From: Acidobacteriota bacterium
GTDB taxonomy: Bacteria > Acidobacteriota > Thermoanaerobaculia > Multivoradales > Multivoraceae
Direction: 5' to 3'
Assembly: GCA_029263415.1 (NCBI GenBank)
Contig: JAJCXN010000026.1
Coordinates: 1-64,000 of the forward strand
DNA: 64,000 bases
Shown here: positions 43,233 through 52,592 of the stretch, piece after piece
How positions within the stretch are numbered: the first letter of the stretch is position 1
How the letters are laid out: every line of letters begins with the position of its first letter
Notes under the pieces: model-generated
Database searches by the model: none
The model's input: the letters and a program-made list of their open reading frames with translations, nothing else
What the model was told of the DNA's origin: nothing
Program-made: the position numbers and the translations under genes

Positions 43233-43251
43233 GCGCGGGTATAGACCGCGC
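43233..43251 (-). terminator. Weak candidate hairpin terminator
   Basis: GCGCGG-GTATAGA-CCGCGC is a perfect 6-bp stem. On the minus strand ACCCTTT follows. It is 70-90 bases downstream of the secreted-protein gene and about 40 bases before the prfC start. The T-run is short, so the role is uncertain. Confidence 0.3.
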
Positions 43252-43319
43252 GGCAGCTAGCGAGCCAGATGAGGCTCTTTTGGCAATGGGAGCAGACGGG
43301 AGGGCCGGTTGGCCGAAGC

Positions 43320-43802
43320 TCAGTCCTTGACTATCTGTCCCCACATGTGGCCGCCGAGCGTGCCGTTGTCCCAAGTCCCCGCATACCAATCCTTGTAGAT
43401 CAACACGCGCACGCTGAAGGTACCGATACCATCGACCTCCTGATCGGTCATGGTGAGGACGGGGGTGTCGCCAGCCCACTCAACGACCACCGGAATTGGC
43501 ACCGTGATCTTTGGGCCGTCAGGGCCTTGGCCATAAGACATTGTGTACTTGAAGATCCACGTGTCGCCCTCGCCCTTCTCGAGCTCGGAGACTGCATAGT
43601 TGTCGGCCTGAGCGGCGCTTGTGCCGCTTCCTGAACTGACGTTGAACTTGCCCTCGAGCCGGGCTCCCACGAGCTTTTCGGCGAAAGCCTTGTCGCGCTC
43701 TTCAGGAGACATCTGAGAAAGCGTTGTCGCTGGCAGGGCTAGCGCGAGAAGCAAGAGCAAAGATGTGAACAGGATGGGTCTTGGACGCTGATTGTTCGAC
43801 AT
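43320..43802 (-). CDS. Secreted protein of unknown function
   Basis: The protein has 160 residues from ATG 43802, chosen because GAGGA stands six bases upstream and a signal peptide (ILFTSLLLLLALALPATTLSQ) follows directly; the open frame extends 26 codons further without sense. The mature part is a beta-rich domain (DNYAVSELEKGEGDTWIF, VPIPVVVEWAGDTPVLTMTD, GTFSVRVLIYKDWYAGTW, GGHMWGQI). I recall relatives as hypothetical secreted proteins in Planctomycetes and Acidobacteriota but know no function. It lies between prfC and the diguanylate cyclase, all on the minus strand. Confidence 0.7.
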   Translation of the reverse strand: MSNNQRPRPILFTSLLLLLALALPATTLSQMSPEERDKAFAEKLVGARLEGKFNVSSGSGTSAAQADNYAVSELEKGEGDTWIFKYTMSYGQGPDGPKITVPIPVVVEWAGDTPVLTMTDQEVDGIGTFSVRVLIYKDWYAGTWDNGTLGGHMWGQIVKD

Positions 43803-43813
43803 GCGATTCCTCT

Positions 43814-43908
43814 GAGTTTGAAGAGTTTGAAGAGTTTGCGGAGTGAAGGTGGAGCGAGGCGAGCAGAGAGCAGAGAGCAAAGAGCCAGGAGCAAAGGGCA
43901 GGGAGCAG
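43814..43908. repeat. 9-bp tandem repeat and purine-rich tract
   Basis: GAGTTTGAA occurs at 43814 and 43823 and, as GAGTTTGCG, at 43832. From 43861 to 43908 follows an almost pure AG tract built on GAGAGCA units (43863-43880) that degenerates rightward. The block lies directly upstream of the secreted-protein start and could form an unusual DNA structure or a slippage hotspot. Confidence 0.75.
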
Positions 43909-44029
43909 ACTTCGGAGTCCGACAGCGATCGGACTGCACGACCGGAGGAGGAGTTACTGAGACTTGGTTGTCATGCCTTCTGCCAGTGGCCACCCTGGAG
44001 CAGAGGGGGGCAGGGGTTGCGCAGCCTAT

Positions 44030-45007
44030 CTAGGAGGGCTTCGGTGCGCGGATGGCTTGCTGACCGGTGGTGTCAAGGCCGATATTGATCGGCTCATGCG
44101 GAGTCGCGACAGTAGGCAGGTTGGGCCGCGCAGCGACTGCCCTGTTGCGTCCCGCACGTTTCGCCTCGTACAACGCTTGGTCGGCGATTGCGATGAATTC
44201 CTCCGGCTCGAGTGGATTGACACCGAGCTGAGCGATGCCGAGGCTCAAACTGGTCGAGACCTCCTCTGCCTCAGGCCCGGTGATGATCGTGGCCTCAACC
44301 GCTTCACGCAAGCGCTCGGCAAACTGGAAGCCTCCATCGACGTCGGTATCGGTCAGAACCACGGCGAACTCGTCGCCGCCGTAGCGCGCGATCAGCTGCT
44401 CGCGGCGGACCAAGGGTTGGGCGAGGCGGACCACATGCTTGAGCACGCGATCGCCAAAGAGGTGCCCGTAGTTGTCGTTGAGCGACTTGAACATGTCGAC
44501 GTCAAACAACACCAGCGACAGTGGCGTCCCGGTTCTGGCGGAGCGCACCAGTTCGCGTTCGAGAAACTCGATGAAGTAGCGGCGATTGTGGATCTGGGTG
44601 AGGCCATCGATGATGGTGAGCTGGTAGATCTCTTCGTAGTAGTTCGCCTCGGCGTTGTTGCCGGCGATGAACTTGAACACCGTGCTGCCGATGGTGAGCA
44701 CGTCGCCGTGGCTCAGTTCGGTCTCGCCGTCGATGATTGCGTCGTTGAGCAGGGTTCCGTTGGTGCTGCCGAGATCCATCAGCAGGTGCTTCCTACCCCG
44801 GCGATAGCAGAGCCCATGACGTCGCGAGACGCTTTCCGCTTCCAACACAATGGTATTGGTCAGCGCGCGGCCCAGGCTGATTTCAGGATTGATCGGAAAC
44901 CGCTTACCGAGATCGTCGCCGTAGATCTGGACAAGGTACCCTTGCTCCTGTGCATCAGGATTGTCCTCCAAGGGACGGGTAATCTGGGTTGTGGCGTCCG
45001 TATCCAA
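44030..45007 (-). CDS. FHA-domain diguanylate cyclase (GGDEF)
   Basis: The protein makes cyclic di-GMP. An FHA phosphothreonine-binding domain comes first: GKRFPINPEISLGRALTNTI, then SRRHGLCYRRGRKHLLMDLGSTNGTLLND. The GGDEF domain follows, with DGLTQIHNRRYFIEFLERE, FDVDMFKSLND and the catalytic RYGGDEFAVVL. No membrane helix is present, so it is cytosolic and may be switched by a Ser/Thr kinase such as the one at 16-18.7 kb (inference). The start is unsure. TTG 45007 is chosen because FHA-GGDEF relatives begin a few residues before T-Q-I-T-R-P-L; the frame stays open to 45139, overlapping the divergent PPTase start. Confidence 0.9.
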   Translation of the reverse strand: MDTDATTQITRPLEDNPDAQEQGYLVQIYGDDLGKRFPINPEISLGRALTNTIVLEAESVSRRHGLCYRRGRKHLLMDLGSTNGTLLNDAIIDGETELSHGDVLTIGSTVFKFIAGNNAEANYYEEIYQLTIIDGLTQIHNRRYFIEFLERELVRSARTGTPLSLVLFDVDMFKSLNDNYGHLFGDRVLKHVVRLAQPLVRREQLIARYGGDEFAVVLTDTDVDGGFQFAERLREAVEATIITGPEAEEVSTSLSLGIAQLGVNPLEPEEFIAIADQALYEAKRAGRNRAVAARPNLPTVATPHEPINIGLDTTGQQAIRAPKPS

Positions 45008-45131
45008 GTGACTGATTCCAGGCGAGTTAGCTCGTATTCTTTGTGAATCTAGGTAGCGTATCCTGAAATACACCAAGAAGCGATTTGTGCCTAGCGGTAG
45101 GCAATCCACAGATTCTTCCTGAGAATATCCT

Positions 45132-46013
45132 ATGAGCACCCTATTCCGTCCTCGTCGACCGTCGGCAAAGCGCGAACCCGTCTGGTCTACAGAGTCGACG
45201 TGGACAATGAGGCATGGAACGAAAGCGGCCGCAGCGATCGATCTGTGGCGAGTTGATTTACGCCAGACAGCGGAAACCTCAGGAACAACAACGAACGAGG
45301 GCAGAACGGATCAGGCCGGACTAGATGAGGAGAGCCTCGCCTTGCTGACTAGTTCTGAGCGAAGCAGAGCAGGTCGCCTTCGGATCGAAAGCAAGCGGCG
45401 ACAGTTCGTTCGAACGCGGTCGCAGTTGCGCAGAGTGCTGGCGCGCTATCTTGAAGCGGAGCCTCTTGAGATTGAGATTGAGGCCGGAGAACACGGCAAG
45501 CTTGAGGTCATCGGTGGCCCGGCTTTCAATGTGTCGCATTCAGGCCAGCTCGCGGTCATCGCCATTGCAGCCTCTGGGCTCTGCGAGGAGACCCAGTTGG
45601 GAGTTGATATCGAACGGCAGCGTTCGGGCCGCCCGTTGGATCGGATGGCCCAGCGGTTCTTTGCAGATCGAGAGTCCGCCGTCTATAGTGCGCTTGAAGA
45701 AGGTGAGCGAGAGACTGACTTCTACCGCCGCTGGGCGCTGAAGGAAGCGTACGTTAAGGCCCTTGGCACTGGGCTCACATACTCCTCGCGTGCGTTTGTG
45801 CTTGCGGACGATCCGGTGTCGTGGCAAGCACGATCTCTCTTGGAGTCGTGCGAACGTCATCCGAGCGATAGAGTCCGATGGCTGTTTCGCAACGGCTGGC
45901 TAGAGTTCCCTCGAGAGGAGGGTGCGGGCGAGGCTACCGAGCGGTACGCGCTGGCTGTGTGCGCCTCAGGGCCGGGAGCGGGCGCCGAGCTGAGGTTTTT
46001 CGAGGCCGGTTGA
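45132..46013 (+). CDS. Sfp-type 4'-phosphopantetheinyl transferase
   Basis: This 293-residue enzyme attaches the phosphopantetheine arm of CoA to carrier proteins. The family motifs are FNVSHSGQLAVIA, LGVDIERQR and FYRRWALKEAYVKALGTGL, with the Asp and Glu magnesium ligands intact. The core begins at IDLWRVDL; the 35 residues before it are basic and poorly ordered, and ATG 45207 is an alternative start that fits the family length of about 225-250 better. No polyketide or peptide synthetase is in the window, so the partner is elsewhere. It is divergent from the diguanylate cyclase gene. Confidence 0.92.
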   Translation: MSTLFRPRRPSAKREPVWSTESTWTMRHGTKAAAAIDLWRVDLRQTAETSGTTTNEGRTDQAGLDEESLALLTSSERSRAGRLRIESKRRQFVRTRSQLRRVLARYLEAEPLEIEIEAGEHGKLEVIGGPAFNVSHSGQLAVIAIAASGLCEETQLGVDIERQRSGRPLDRMAQRFFADRESAVYSALEEGERETDFYRRWALKEAYVKALGTGLTYSSRAFVLADDPVSWQARSLLESCERHPSDRVRWLFRNGWLEFPREEGAGEATERYALAVCASGPGAGAELRFFEAG

Positions 46014-46083
46014 TCCAAGCCTTGGGAGTCCTGCCGCCGCTAGGTCCAACGGTGCACATCAAATTGCGAGCCTCGACGCCTGG

Positions 46084-47763
46084 CTACGGCAGCACACGAA
46101 TTCGTCCGTCGACTGTCGGCGCCAACGGAGAGTTGCGCTTGATGTAGTCGATCATCACGTCTGAGATCACCTGACCTTGATCGTAGGCATCGATGGCGCG
46201 CTCGGCCAGGATCGCGAATCCATCCCCGCCGTTGCGATTGAACGCGTTGAATAGGATCGAGTATTCGCGATCAACATCGATTTCCTCTTCGCTACCGTCC
46301 GCGTTGACCAACTTGATCTCCTCGAGGCGTTGGCCCGGCGCCTGGTTGGGCGTGTAGGCATAGCGCAGGCCAGCCACCTGAAGGAAGCGGCCGGTGCCGT
46401 CATTGTCCGGGTCGTCGGCCCGGCTGACGCCATGTTCCAAGGTCTCGATCAGGTCGGAACCTTTGAGTTTGAACGTGCTCGCGGTGTTGCCGAAGGGCAT
46501 GACCTCTAGGAACTGACCGATGGTGATGGTGCCTTGGGACAGGCTAGAGCGGATTCCGCCGCCGTTCTGCAAAGCGATCTCGACGCCTTGGGGGCGGCCG
46601 TGTTCGAGTAGAGCGTTGGCGATCATGGTGCCCAGGTTGCATTCATTGAAGCGGCATGTTTGTTCGCGACCATCAAGGTCAACAGAGCTCTCGCCGATCA
46701 CTTCGGCTGAGAACTCCTCCACCTCCGCTGCCATCGGAGCAATCAGGTCAACCATCGCTGGACTCTCCGCCACGCTCGAGTCGAGCAAGATCGGTTCGCC
46801 GCTCCACTCGGTGAGTTTGCCGTCAACCAACGTTGCCTCGAGCCGGCCTAGGTACTTGCCCCAGGCGTAAGACGTGACCACTGCAACTGGGTCGCCGGTG
46901 GGCCCCGTCTCTATCGTCGGGTAGGGACCGGCAGCGGTTTCATCGTCGTTGAGTAGCAGGGTGTTGGTGTGTCCGCCGACAATGATGTCGATGCCTGCGA
47001 CGGTTCGGGCCACTGCGCGATCACGCTGATAGCCGGAGTGACTGAGTGCGATGATGGTGTCGACGCCGTCCTGCTCGAGAGCGTCGACGGCGATCCTCAG
47101 CGCGTCTTCGATGGTGTTGAACACGAGGGTGGGGCCGGGGCTTGACAGTTGCGGGGTTTCCTCGGTGATGAAGCCGACAACGCCGATGCGCTTGCCGTCC
47201 CGTTCGAGAATCGTGCTTGAGGCGAGTTGATCCGCGAGAGCTGGTTCGTTGCTGGCGTCGACGTTTGTCCCCAGGAGCGGAAAGTCGATCGCTTCAGCGA
47301 ACTGACCCAGCGTCTGCGGGCCGTCGTCAAACTCGTGGTTGCCGACTACCATCGCGTCGTACGAGAGCGTGTTCATCACTGTGGCAGCGGCCAAGCCGCG
47401 GTACTTGCCGTAGAACAAGGTGCCTTGAAACTGATCGCCGGCGTCGAGCAGCAGCACCGTTTGTCCGGTCGATGAGGCTGCCAGTCGCTCACTCTCGACC
47501 GCCGTGGCTCGCCGGGCGGCGCCTCCGTAGCACTCTCCAGCTTGTGCCTGATCGGGCCGACAGCGCCCACCTCGCCCGTTGATCTCTAGGAAGCGGGCGT
47601 GAATGTCGTTGGTGTGCAGGACCACCAGATCAACTGTCTCGGGCTCTGAACTGCAGGCAAGAACACCGCACGCGATCGAGATGAGGACTGCTAGGCACAA
47701 GGTCCGAGAGGTGGTCTTGTGCGCTGATCTGATGGTTGGCGCGACGGTGGTGCGGTGGTTCAT
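46084..47763 (-). CDS. 5'-nucleotidase/2',3'-cyclic phosphodiesterase lipoprotein (UshA-like)
   Basis: This 559-residue extracytoplasmic enzyme hydrolyses nucleotides to nucleosides. The signal has lipobox ending GVLAC. The calcineurin-type metal site shows HTNDIHARF, DAGDQFQG, GNHEFDDG, LSHSGYQ and GGHTNTLL. The C-terminal substrate domain has QNGGGIRSSL and FNAFNRNGGDGF. All two-metal ligands are present. Its ATG overlaps a small upstream open frame by four bases (47760-47763). A nucleoside transporter of the NupG type lies elsewhere in the window but is not in the same operon. Confidence 0.93.
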   Translation of the reverse strand: MNHRTTVAPTIRSAHKTTSRTLCLAVLISIACGVLACSSEPETVDLVVLHTNDIHARFLEINGRGGRCRPDQAQAGECYGGAARRATAVESERLAASSTGQTVLLLDAGDQFQGTLFYGKYRGLAAATVMNTLSYDAMVVGNHEFDDGPQTLGQFAEAIDFPLLGTNVDASNEPALADQLASSTILERDGKRIGVVGFITEETPQLSSPGPTLVFNTIEDALRIAVDALEQDGVDTIIALSHSGYQRDRAVARTVAGIDIIVGGHTNTLLLNDDETAAGPYPTIETGPTGDPVAVVTSYAWGKYLGRLEATLVDGKLTEWSGEPILLDSSVAESPAMVDLIAPMAAEVEEFSAEVIGESSVDLDGREQTCRFNECNLGTMIANALLEHGRPQGVEIALQNGGGIRSSLSQGTITIGQFLEVMPFGNTASTFKLKGSDLIETLEHGVSRADDPDNDGTGRFLQVAGLRYAYTPNQAPGQRLEEIKLVNADGSEEEIDVDREYSILFNAFNRNGGDGFAILAERAIDAYDQGQVISDVMIDYIKRNSPLAPTVDGRIRVLP

Positions 47764-48023
47764 GGCGGTGCTCTTTCGCTGTGGGGTCTACTGGGCTGAA
47801 TCTGAACGTTGAGTACTGAACGAGAGTTTGGCAGACCATCGACGAGGGTTGCGTCTTCTACTGTGAGGGAGTTCGCATTCACGACCGCAATGGCACCGTG
47901 ACATGTTCTGGATGCCGCCAGGGATGTTGGCATGGATGCAGTCACAGATGCAGTCACAGATGCAGTCACGGATGCGGGCACGGATGCAGTAGGGTGCGAT
48001 TCAGCACCGGATTGCGAGATCAT
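47760..48023 (-). CDS. Possible small protein upstream of the 5'-nucleotidase
   Basis: This 87-residue frame ends in TGA overlapping the nucleotidase ATG (ATGA), which is suggestive of coupling. Its N-terminal third is a low-complexity VTAS repeat that comes from the 12-bp DNA repeat at 47935-47994, and the remainder (VVNANSLTVEDATLVDG, SVLNVQIQPS) reads like beta strands. There is no known family, signal peptide or clear ribosome site. It may be a chance frame over the leader. Confidence 0.25.
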   Translation of the reverse strand: MISQSGAESHPTASVPASVTASVTASVTASMPTSLAASRTCHGAIAVVNANSLTVEDATLVDGLPNSRSVLNVQIQPSRPHSERAPP

Positions 48024-48080
48024 TCGTCAGTGAATTGAAGGGCCTTCAGTGGAGCAGATCAGTCGATTGAGCAGGCAGCG
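47764..48080. other. 317-base gap between divergent genes
   Basis: This region separates the nucleotidase (minus) and the topoisomerase-helicase (plus) and must hold both promoters. It contains the 12-bp tandem repeats at 47935-47994 and a possible small minus-strand frame. I see no RNA gene or convincing promoter boxes. Confidence 0.5.
47935..47994. repeat. Five tandem 12-bp units
   Basis: GATGCAGTCACA occurs at 47935 and 47947, GATGCAGTCACG at 47959, GATGCGGGCACG at 47971 and GATGCAGTAGGG at 47983. The copies decay rightward. They lie in the divergent gap, about 85 bases before the topoisomerase-RecQ start. Confidence 0.9.
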
Positions 48081-51000
48081 ATGAGCCGCGCAGTGGTGGC
48101 GGAAAAGCCGTCGGTTGCGCGCGACATCGCGAGTGCGTTGGGCGCGTCGCGGCGGGGAGACGGTTTCCTCTATGGCAACGGTTGGGTGGTCACATGGGCT
48201 ATTGGGCACTTGGTGCGTTTGGCCGAACCTCAGGAGATCAACCCGGCTTGGAAGAAGTGGAAGGCGGAAGCACTGCCCATGTTGCCCGATGAGTGGCCGC
48301 TTGAGGTGGTTGATCGCACCGCGCAGCAGTACAAACTGGTGAGCAAGATCTTGAGGTCGCAGAAGGTCACCGAGGTCATCTGCGCCACGGATGCGGGGCG
48401 TGAAGGCGAGCTGATCTTTAGATCGATTTACGAGAAGTGCGGCTGCAAGAAGCCGATCAAGCGGCTTTGGGTGTCGTCTTTGACACGAGATGCGATCGTC
48501 CGCGGCTTTGATGCTTTGCGACCGGGCGCTGATTTTGAGCCGTTGGCGCATGCCGCTCGATGTCGTAGTCGAGCGGACTGGCTTGTGGGCATGAACCTAT
48601 CCCGCGCTTGCACTGTGCAGTACAACGAGTTGTACACGGTTGGCCGGGTGCAGACGCCGACGCTTGCCTTGGTGGTCAAGCGCGATATTGAGATCGAGAC
48701 CTTCGTCCCTGAGGCCTACCTCGAAGTGCAGGCGACGTTTGGTGCGCTGCCGCAGAATGACAAACCGACATCGGAATCAGGGCAACGTGGCAAGCAGCTC
48801 AGCGAGTCGACCTACGATGGTCGTTTGGTCAGAGCGGGCAAGTTGGTTGCAGCAGCACCAACTGCGACAGCGTCCAGCGCCCGTGGCTCAGCTACCAGCG
48901 CGTCAGCAGCGGATGACCCATCAAAGAAGCCAAGTCAGCGAGTGCCCTATCTTCGCTTCCATGACGAGGAAGGCAAAGAACCGAAGGCTGAGGTTGCGCT
49001 GTTGATCGCTGCGGAGCTTGAAGCAATGTCAGCGAACCGAGGTGCTGGTGCTGGCACGGGGACTGTTACTCGGGTCGAGCACAAGCCTCGTAATATGCCG
49101 TCGCCGCGTCTGTATGACCTGACCGAGCTCCAGCGTCATGCCAATCGACTGCTGGGCTGGAGTGCGAAGAAGACGCTTGGCATCGCCCAGGATCTCTATG
49201 AGAAGCGCAAGGCGATCTCCTATCCGAGAACCGACAGTCGCTACTTGAGTACCGACCTTGTGCCTACGCTGCCGAGCATTGTCGAGGCGGTTGCGCCGCG
49301 CTACCCAGGGAGACTCGAAGCCGCCCGAAGGTTAGGCAATTCTCCCGGCGGTCGTTTTGTCGCCGATGGCAAGGTCACCGATCATCACGCCATCGTGCCG
49401 ACGCCCAGGTCGCAGAGTTCCTTGTCGCAGGACGAAGAAAGACTCTACGATTTGGTGTGCCGCAGGTTCCTCTCGATGTGGCTGCCCGATCATCAGTGGT
49501 CTCAGACCGAGGTCATCACTACGGTCGAGCCGGTGAGTGCCGCCCTGCAAGAGATTGGTGATCTCGACTTTTTGTCCAAAGGCAAGACCATCACCCAAGA
49601 CGGCTGGAAGGTGCTCGATGTCGGTTATGGCGACGACCGAACCAAGGGTGGCAGCCGACGCAAGTCGCGCCCGAAGAAGGGCGATGGCGAATCCAACGCC
49701 TTGCCGGCGTTCCTCGAAGAGGGAACGGTAGCCGAGTTGCGCGGCTCAGAAGCTCAAAAGAAAGCGACCAAGCCTCCTAAGCCCTATACCGAAGCAACGC
49801 TGCTCACCGCGATGGAGACTGCGGGCAAGTTGATCGATGACGAAGAGTTGTCGGCGGCAATGCGCGAGCGTGGCCTGGGGACACCCGCAACCCGCGCAGA
49901 CATGATTGAGACGCTGTTGCGCAGAGAGTACCTGGAACGGCTCGGCAAGGCTCTACGATCGACGCCCAAGGGCCGGACTCTGATTGCGTTGGTACCAGCG
50001 ACGGTTAAGAGTCCGGAGTTGACTGGTCAGTGGGAGGCCCAACTGCGCGCGATTGAGAACGGCACCGGTGACTGGAAGACCTTCGATCGCGAGATCAGAA
50101 CCACAGTCGAGCAAACAGTCGCCGAAGTGCTGGATGGACGCGCCGGACGCGCCGGACGCGCTGGGCAAGCCGGGCAAGCCGACCCGAACAGCCCAGCCGC
50201 CCGCAACGGTCTGGCAAGACGGAACAGCCGAGCTCCTGCTGCCAAACCGGGTGCAGCCTCGAAGCGGTCCATGGGTTCAGCAGCCCCTCCCGAAGATGCG
50301 CCGACACCGGACATGCTGTGGGACGGCCCGATGCAAGAACCACAAGAAGCCGCTTCGCAGGATGCGCCAGATCTCCACTGGCTTGATGATCCGTCGATGC
50401 AGGGCGCGGCGAATGAGCAGGTGGCCGTTGCAGTTGGCCAACCTCGCGCTGCCGCGCCGGTACCGAAGAAAGCACCCTTGAGATCTTCGAAAAAGAAGTC
50501 GGTCAAGCGAGCTAAAGCTGGGAAATGGTCGGGCCGGAGCGCCACCGAGGTTCTCGAGTCGGTGTTCGGTCATAGGGAGTTTCGTCCCTTTCAAGAAGAC
50601 GTCTGCCGCGGTGTCATCGACGGTCGTGACTCGCTGTTGGTGATGCCCACCGGTGCCGGTAAGTCGCTTTGCTTCCAGCTTCCAGCGATCGCGCGCGGAG
50701 GTACGGCGTTGGTGATCTCGCCGTTGATCGCGCTGATGGAAGATCAGGTCCCGAAGCTGCAAGAACTGGGATTGAACGCAGAACGCATCCACTCCGGCCG
50801 CCAGCGCGCAGAGCAACAAGAAACGCTGGCGTTGCTCGCGGCTGGCGAGCTCGACTTCTTGTTCATTGCTCCTGAACGACTGGGTGTTCCAGGCTTCATC
50901 AACCGCCTCCGCGACGCGCAACTGAGCCTGGTCGCGGTGGATGAAGCGCACTGTATTTCCCAGTGGGGTCATGACTTCAGGCCCGACTACCGACTACTCA

Positions 51001-52592
51001 AGGACCGTTTGCCGCAGTTGCGAGAGGCCCACAATGCGGCGACTCCGGTGATCGCGCTCACCGCCACTGCGACCACTCGCGTGCAGGACGACATCGTGAC
51101 TCAGCTCGGCCTAGACGATGCTGCGCGACACATCTATGGGTTCAGGCGCGACAACATCGGTATCGAAGTCGCCGAAATGTTGCCGTCGGCCCGACGCGAC
51201 ACGTTGGCCGACCTACTCGAAAGTGCAGATCGCCGGCCGGCGATTGTCTACGCATCTAAGCGCGCCGATGCTGAAACCCTGGCCGACGACTTGAGCCAAT
51301 CGATGTCGGCGGCCCCTTACCACGCGGGACTTTCGGTGACTCGACGCGATCGTGTGCAAGAACAGTTTCTGCGCGGAGACTTAGACGTCATCGTCGCCAC
51401 CATCGCGTTTGGCATGGGCATCGACAAGCCTGACGTGCGCACGGTTGTGCACGCGGCACTGCCGTCAACCCTCGAGGGCTACTACCAGGAAATCGGTCGT
51501 GCTGGACGTGATGGCCAGCCGTCCCGTGCGGTGTTGCTCTACTCCTGGGCCGACCGCAAACTGCACGAGTTTTTCTTAGAGCGCGACTATCCAGAAACCC
51601 ACGTGCTCAAGTCCGTCGTTCGCAAGCTCGCCGAGGATCCAACGCCTGCGGCACTAGTGCGTGATCAACTGCGCTTCGATGACGATCTCTTCAATACCGC
51701 CGTCGATCGTTTGATGCTCTACGGCGGGATCGAGATCGTGCGTCGCGATGGCGACGACTGGTTGATCAAGGGCAAGAAGGCCTGGCAGAAGCTATATGAG
51801 GCGCAACGTGAACACCGGGTGCAGCAGCTCGACGAGATTCTGCGTTTCGCCCGCGGCCGGGATTGCCGGATGCTGTCCTTGGTCGGGCACTTCGGGGACC
51901 AGCGCGATTCTGGCGAAGCTTGTGGGCACTGCGATCAGTGTCAGCCGGGCGGGACGCTGGCGACATCGACCCGCGGTGTCACTAACGACGAAGTTGCTGC
52001 GATGGAGTCGATCCTGTCACTGATGGCAAAGATCGGCGACACTGGAACGGGCAGGCTCTTTAAGGAGACCAGCGGCCTGCATGGCTGGCTAGACCGCGAT
52101 ACCTTCGAGGAGCTGCTCGGCGGTCTGACGCGTGTCAGATTGGTGGCGATCAGTGAAGCCTCGTTTGAAAAGAACGGTAAGACGATTCACTTTCAACGGG
52201 CTGGCCTCACGACCAACGGTCGCCGGGCTGTTCGCGGCGGCACAGAGGCGCTCAACGACATTGAGCTGGTCGACAAGCCGAAGCGGAAGCGGTCCAGTAA
52301 GACCAGAAGAACGTCTGGATCAAAAGCAAAGTCAGGGCGAGGGAACGAGGCGCCACGGCCTGCCTTGGGACCCGCCGAGACTAGGTTGTTCGAGCGGCTT
52401 AAGGCGTGGCGCACCGAGGTGAGTCGCCGCAAGAAGAAGCCGGCGTACACGGTGCTGGCCAATCGAAGTCTCGAGGATCTTGCACTGTTGCGTCCCAAGA
52501 GCCGATCAGCGCTACAACAGGCCCATGGGGTGGGACCAAAAAAGGTTGAGCAATACGGCGACGATCTGCTTGAGATCCTGGCGCGTGAGTGA
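48081..52592 (+). CDS. DNA topoisomerase III-RecQ helicase fusion
   Basis: This is one 1,503-residue protein. Residues 1-690 are a type IA topoisomerase of the TopB branch, with the TOPRIM start [20 protein letters not shown] at 104-110, [19 protein letters not shown] and active Tyr381 in [11 protein letters not shown] poorly ordered insert (about 225-325) interrupts it. A Gly/Ala/Pro/Lys-rich linker spans 690-815. Residues 815-1500 are a full RecQ: Walker A MPTGAGKS (855-862), DEAH (954-957), aromatic loop [37 protein letters not shown], four Cys for zinc ([19 protein letters not shown]), a winged helix and a C-terminal HRDC. Normally the two enzymes act together to resolve double Holliday junctions as separate proteins. 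All catalytic motifs are intact. Confidence 0.95.
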   Translation: MSRAVVAEKPSVARDIASALGASRRGDGFLYGNGWVVTWAIGHLVRLAEPQEINPAWKKWKAEALPMLPDEWPLEVVDRTAQQYKLVSKILRSQKVTEVICATDAGREGELIFRSIYEKCGCKKPIKRLWVSSLTRDAIVRGFDALRPGADFEPLAHAARCRSRADWLVGMNLSRACTVQYNELYTVGRVQTPTLALVVKRDIEIETFVPEAYLEVQATFGALPQNDKPTSESGQRGKQLSESTYDGRLVRAGKLVAAAPTATASSARGSATSASAADDPSKKPSQRVPYLRFHDEEGKEPKAEVALLIAAELEAMSANRGAGAGTGTVTRVEHKPRNMPSPRLYDLTELQRHANRLLGWSAKKTLGIAQDLYEKRKAISYPRTDSRYLSTDLVPTLPSIVEAVAPRYPGRLEAARRLGNSPGGRFVADGKVTDHHAIVPTPRSQSSLSQDEERLYDLVCRRFLSMWLPDHQWSQTEVITTVEPVSAALQEIGDLDFLSKGKTITQDGWKVLDVGYGDDRTKGGSRRKSRPKKGDGESNALPAFLEEGTVAELRGSEAQKKATKPPKPYTEATLLTAMETAGKLIDDEELSAAMRERGLGTPATRADMIETLLRREYLERLGKALRSTPKGRTLIALVPATVKSPELTGQWEAQLRAIENGTGDWKTFDREIRTTVEQTVAEVLDGRAGRAGRAGQAGQADPNSPAARNGLARRNSRAPAAKPGAASKRSMGSAAPPEDAPTPDMLWDGPMQEPQEAASQDAPDLHWLDDPSMQGAANEQVAVAVGQPRAAAPVPKKAPLRSSKKKSVKRAKAGKWSGRSATEVLESVFGHREFRPFQEDVCRGVIDGRDSLLVMPTGAGKSLCFQLPAIARGGTALVISPLIALMEDQVPKLQELGLNAERIHSGRQRAEQQETLALLAAGELDFLFIAPERLGVPGFINRLRDAQLSLVAVDEAHCISQWGHDFRPDYRLLKDRLPQLREAHNAATPVIALTATATTRVQDDIVTQLGLDDAARHIYGFRRDNIGIEVAEMLPSARRDTLADLLESADRRPAIVYASKRADAETLADDLSQSMSAAPYHAGLSVTRRDRVQEQFLRGDLDVIVATIAFGMGIDKPDVRTVVHAALPSTLEGYYQEIGRAGRDGQPSRAVLLYSWADRKLHEFFLERDYPETHVLKSVVRKLAEDPTPAALVRDQLRFDDDLFNTAVDRLMLYGGIEIVRRDGDDWLIKGKKAWQKLYEAQREHRVQQLDEILRFARGRDCRMLSLVGHFGDQRDSGEACGHCDQCQPGGTLATSTRGVTNDEVAAMESILSLMAKIGDTGTGRLFKETSGLHGWLDRDTFEELLGGLTRVRLVAISEASFEKNGKTIHFQRAGLTTNGRRAVRGGTEALNDIELVDKPKRKRSSKTRRTSGSKAKSGRGNEAPRPALGPAETRLFERLKAWRTEVSRRKKKPAYTVLANRSLEDLALLRPKSRSALQQAHGVGPKKVEQYGDDLLEILARE
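50136..50180. repeat. Five 9-bp units in the topoisomerase-helicase linker
   Basis: GGACGCGCC occurs at 50136 and 50145, GGACGCGCT at 50154, and GGGCAAGCC at 50163 and 50172. They encode the [15 protein letters not shown] start of the linker between the two enzymes, so copy changes would alter linker length in frame. Confidence 0.9.

Noticed and set aside
43262-43281. Possible plus-strand terminator GAGCC-AGATGA-GGCTC-TTTT
   Set aside because: The stem is only five base pairs and no plus-strand gene ends nearby.
43964-45046. 360-residue plus-strand open frame opposite the diguanylate cyclase
   Set aside because: It is a shadow in GC-rich DNA. The opposite strand has clear FHA and GGDEF motifs, and this product shows no family likeness.
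47935-47994. Possible CRISPR array
   Set aside because: The 12-bp units are head-to-tail with no spacers, and no cas genes are in the window.
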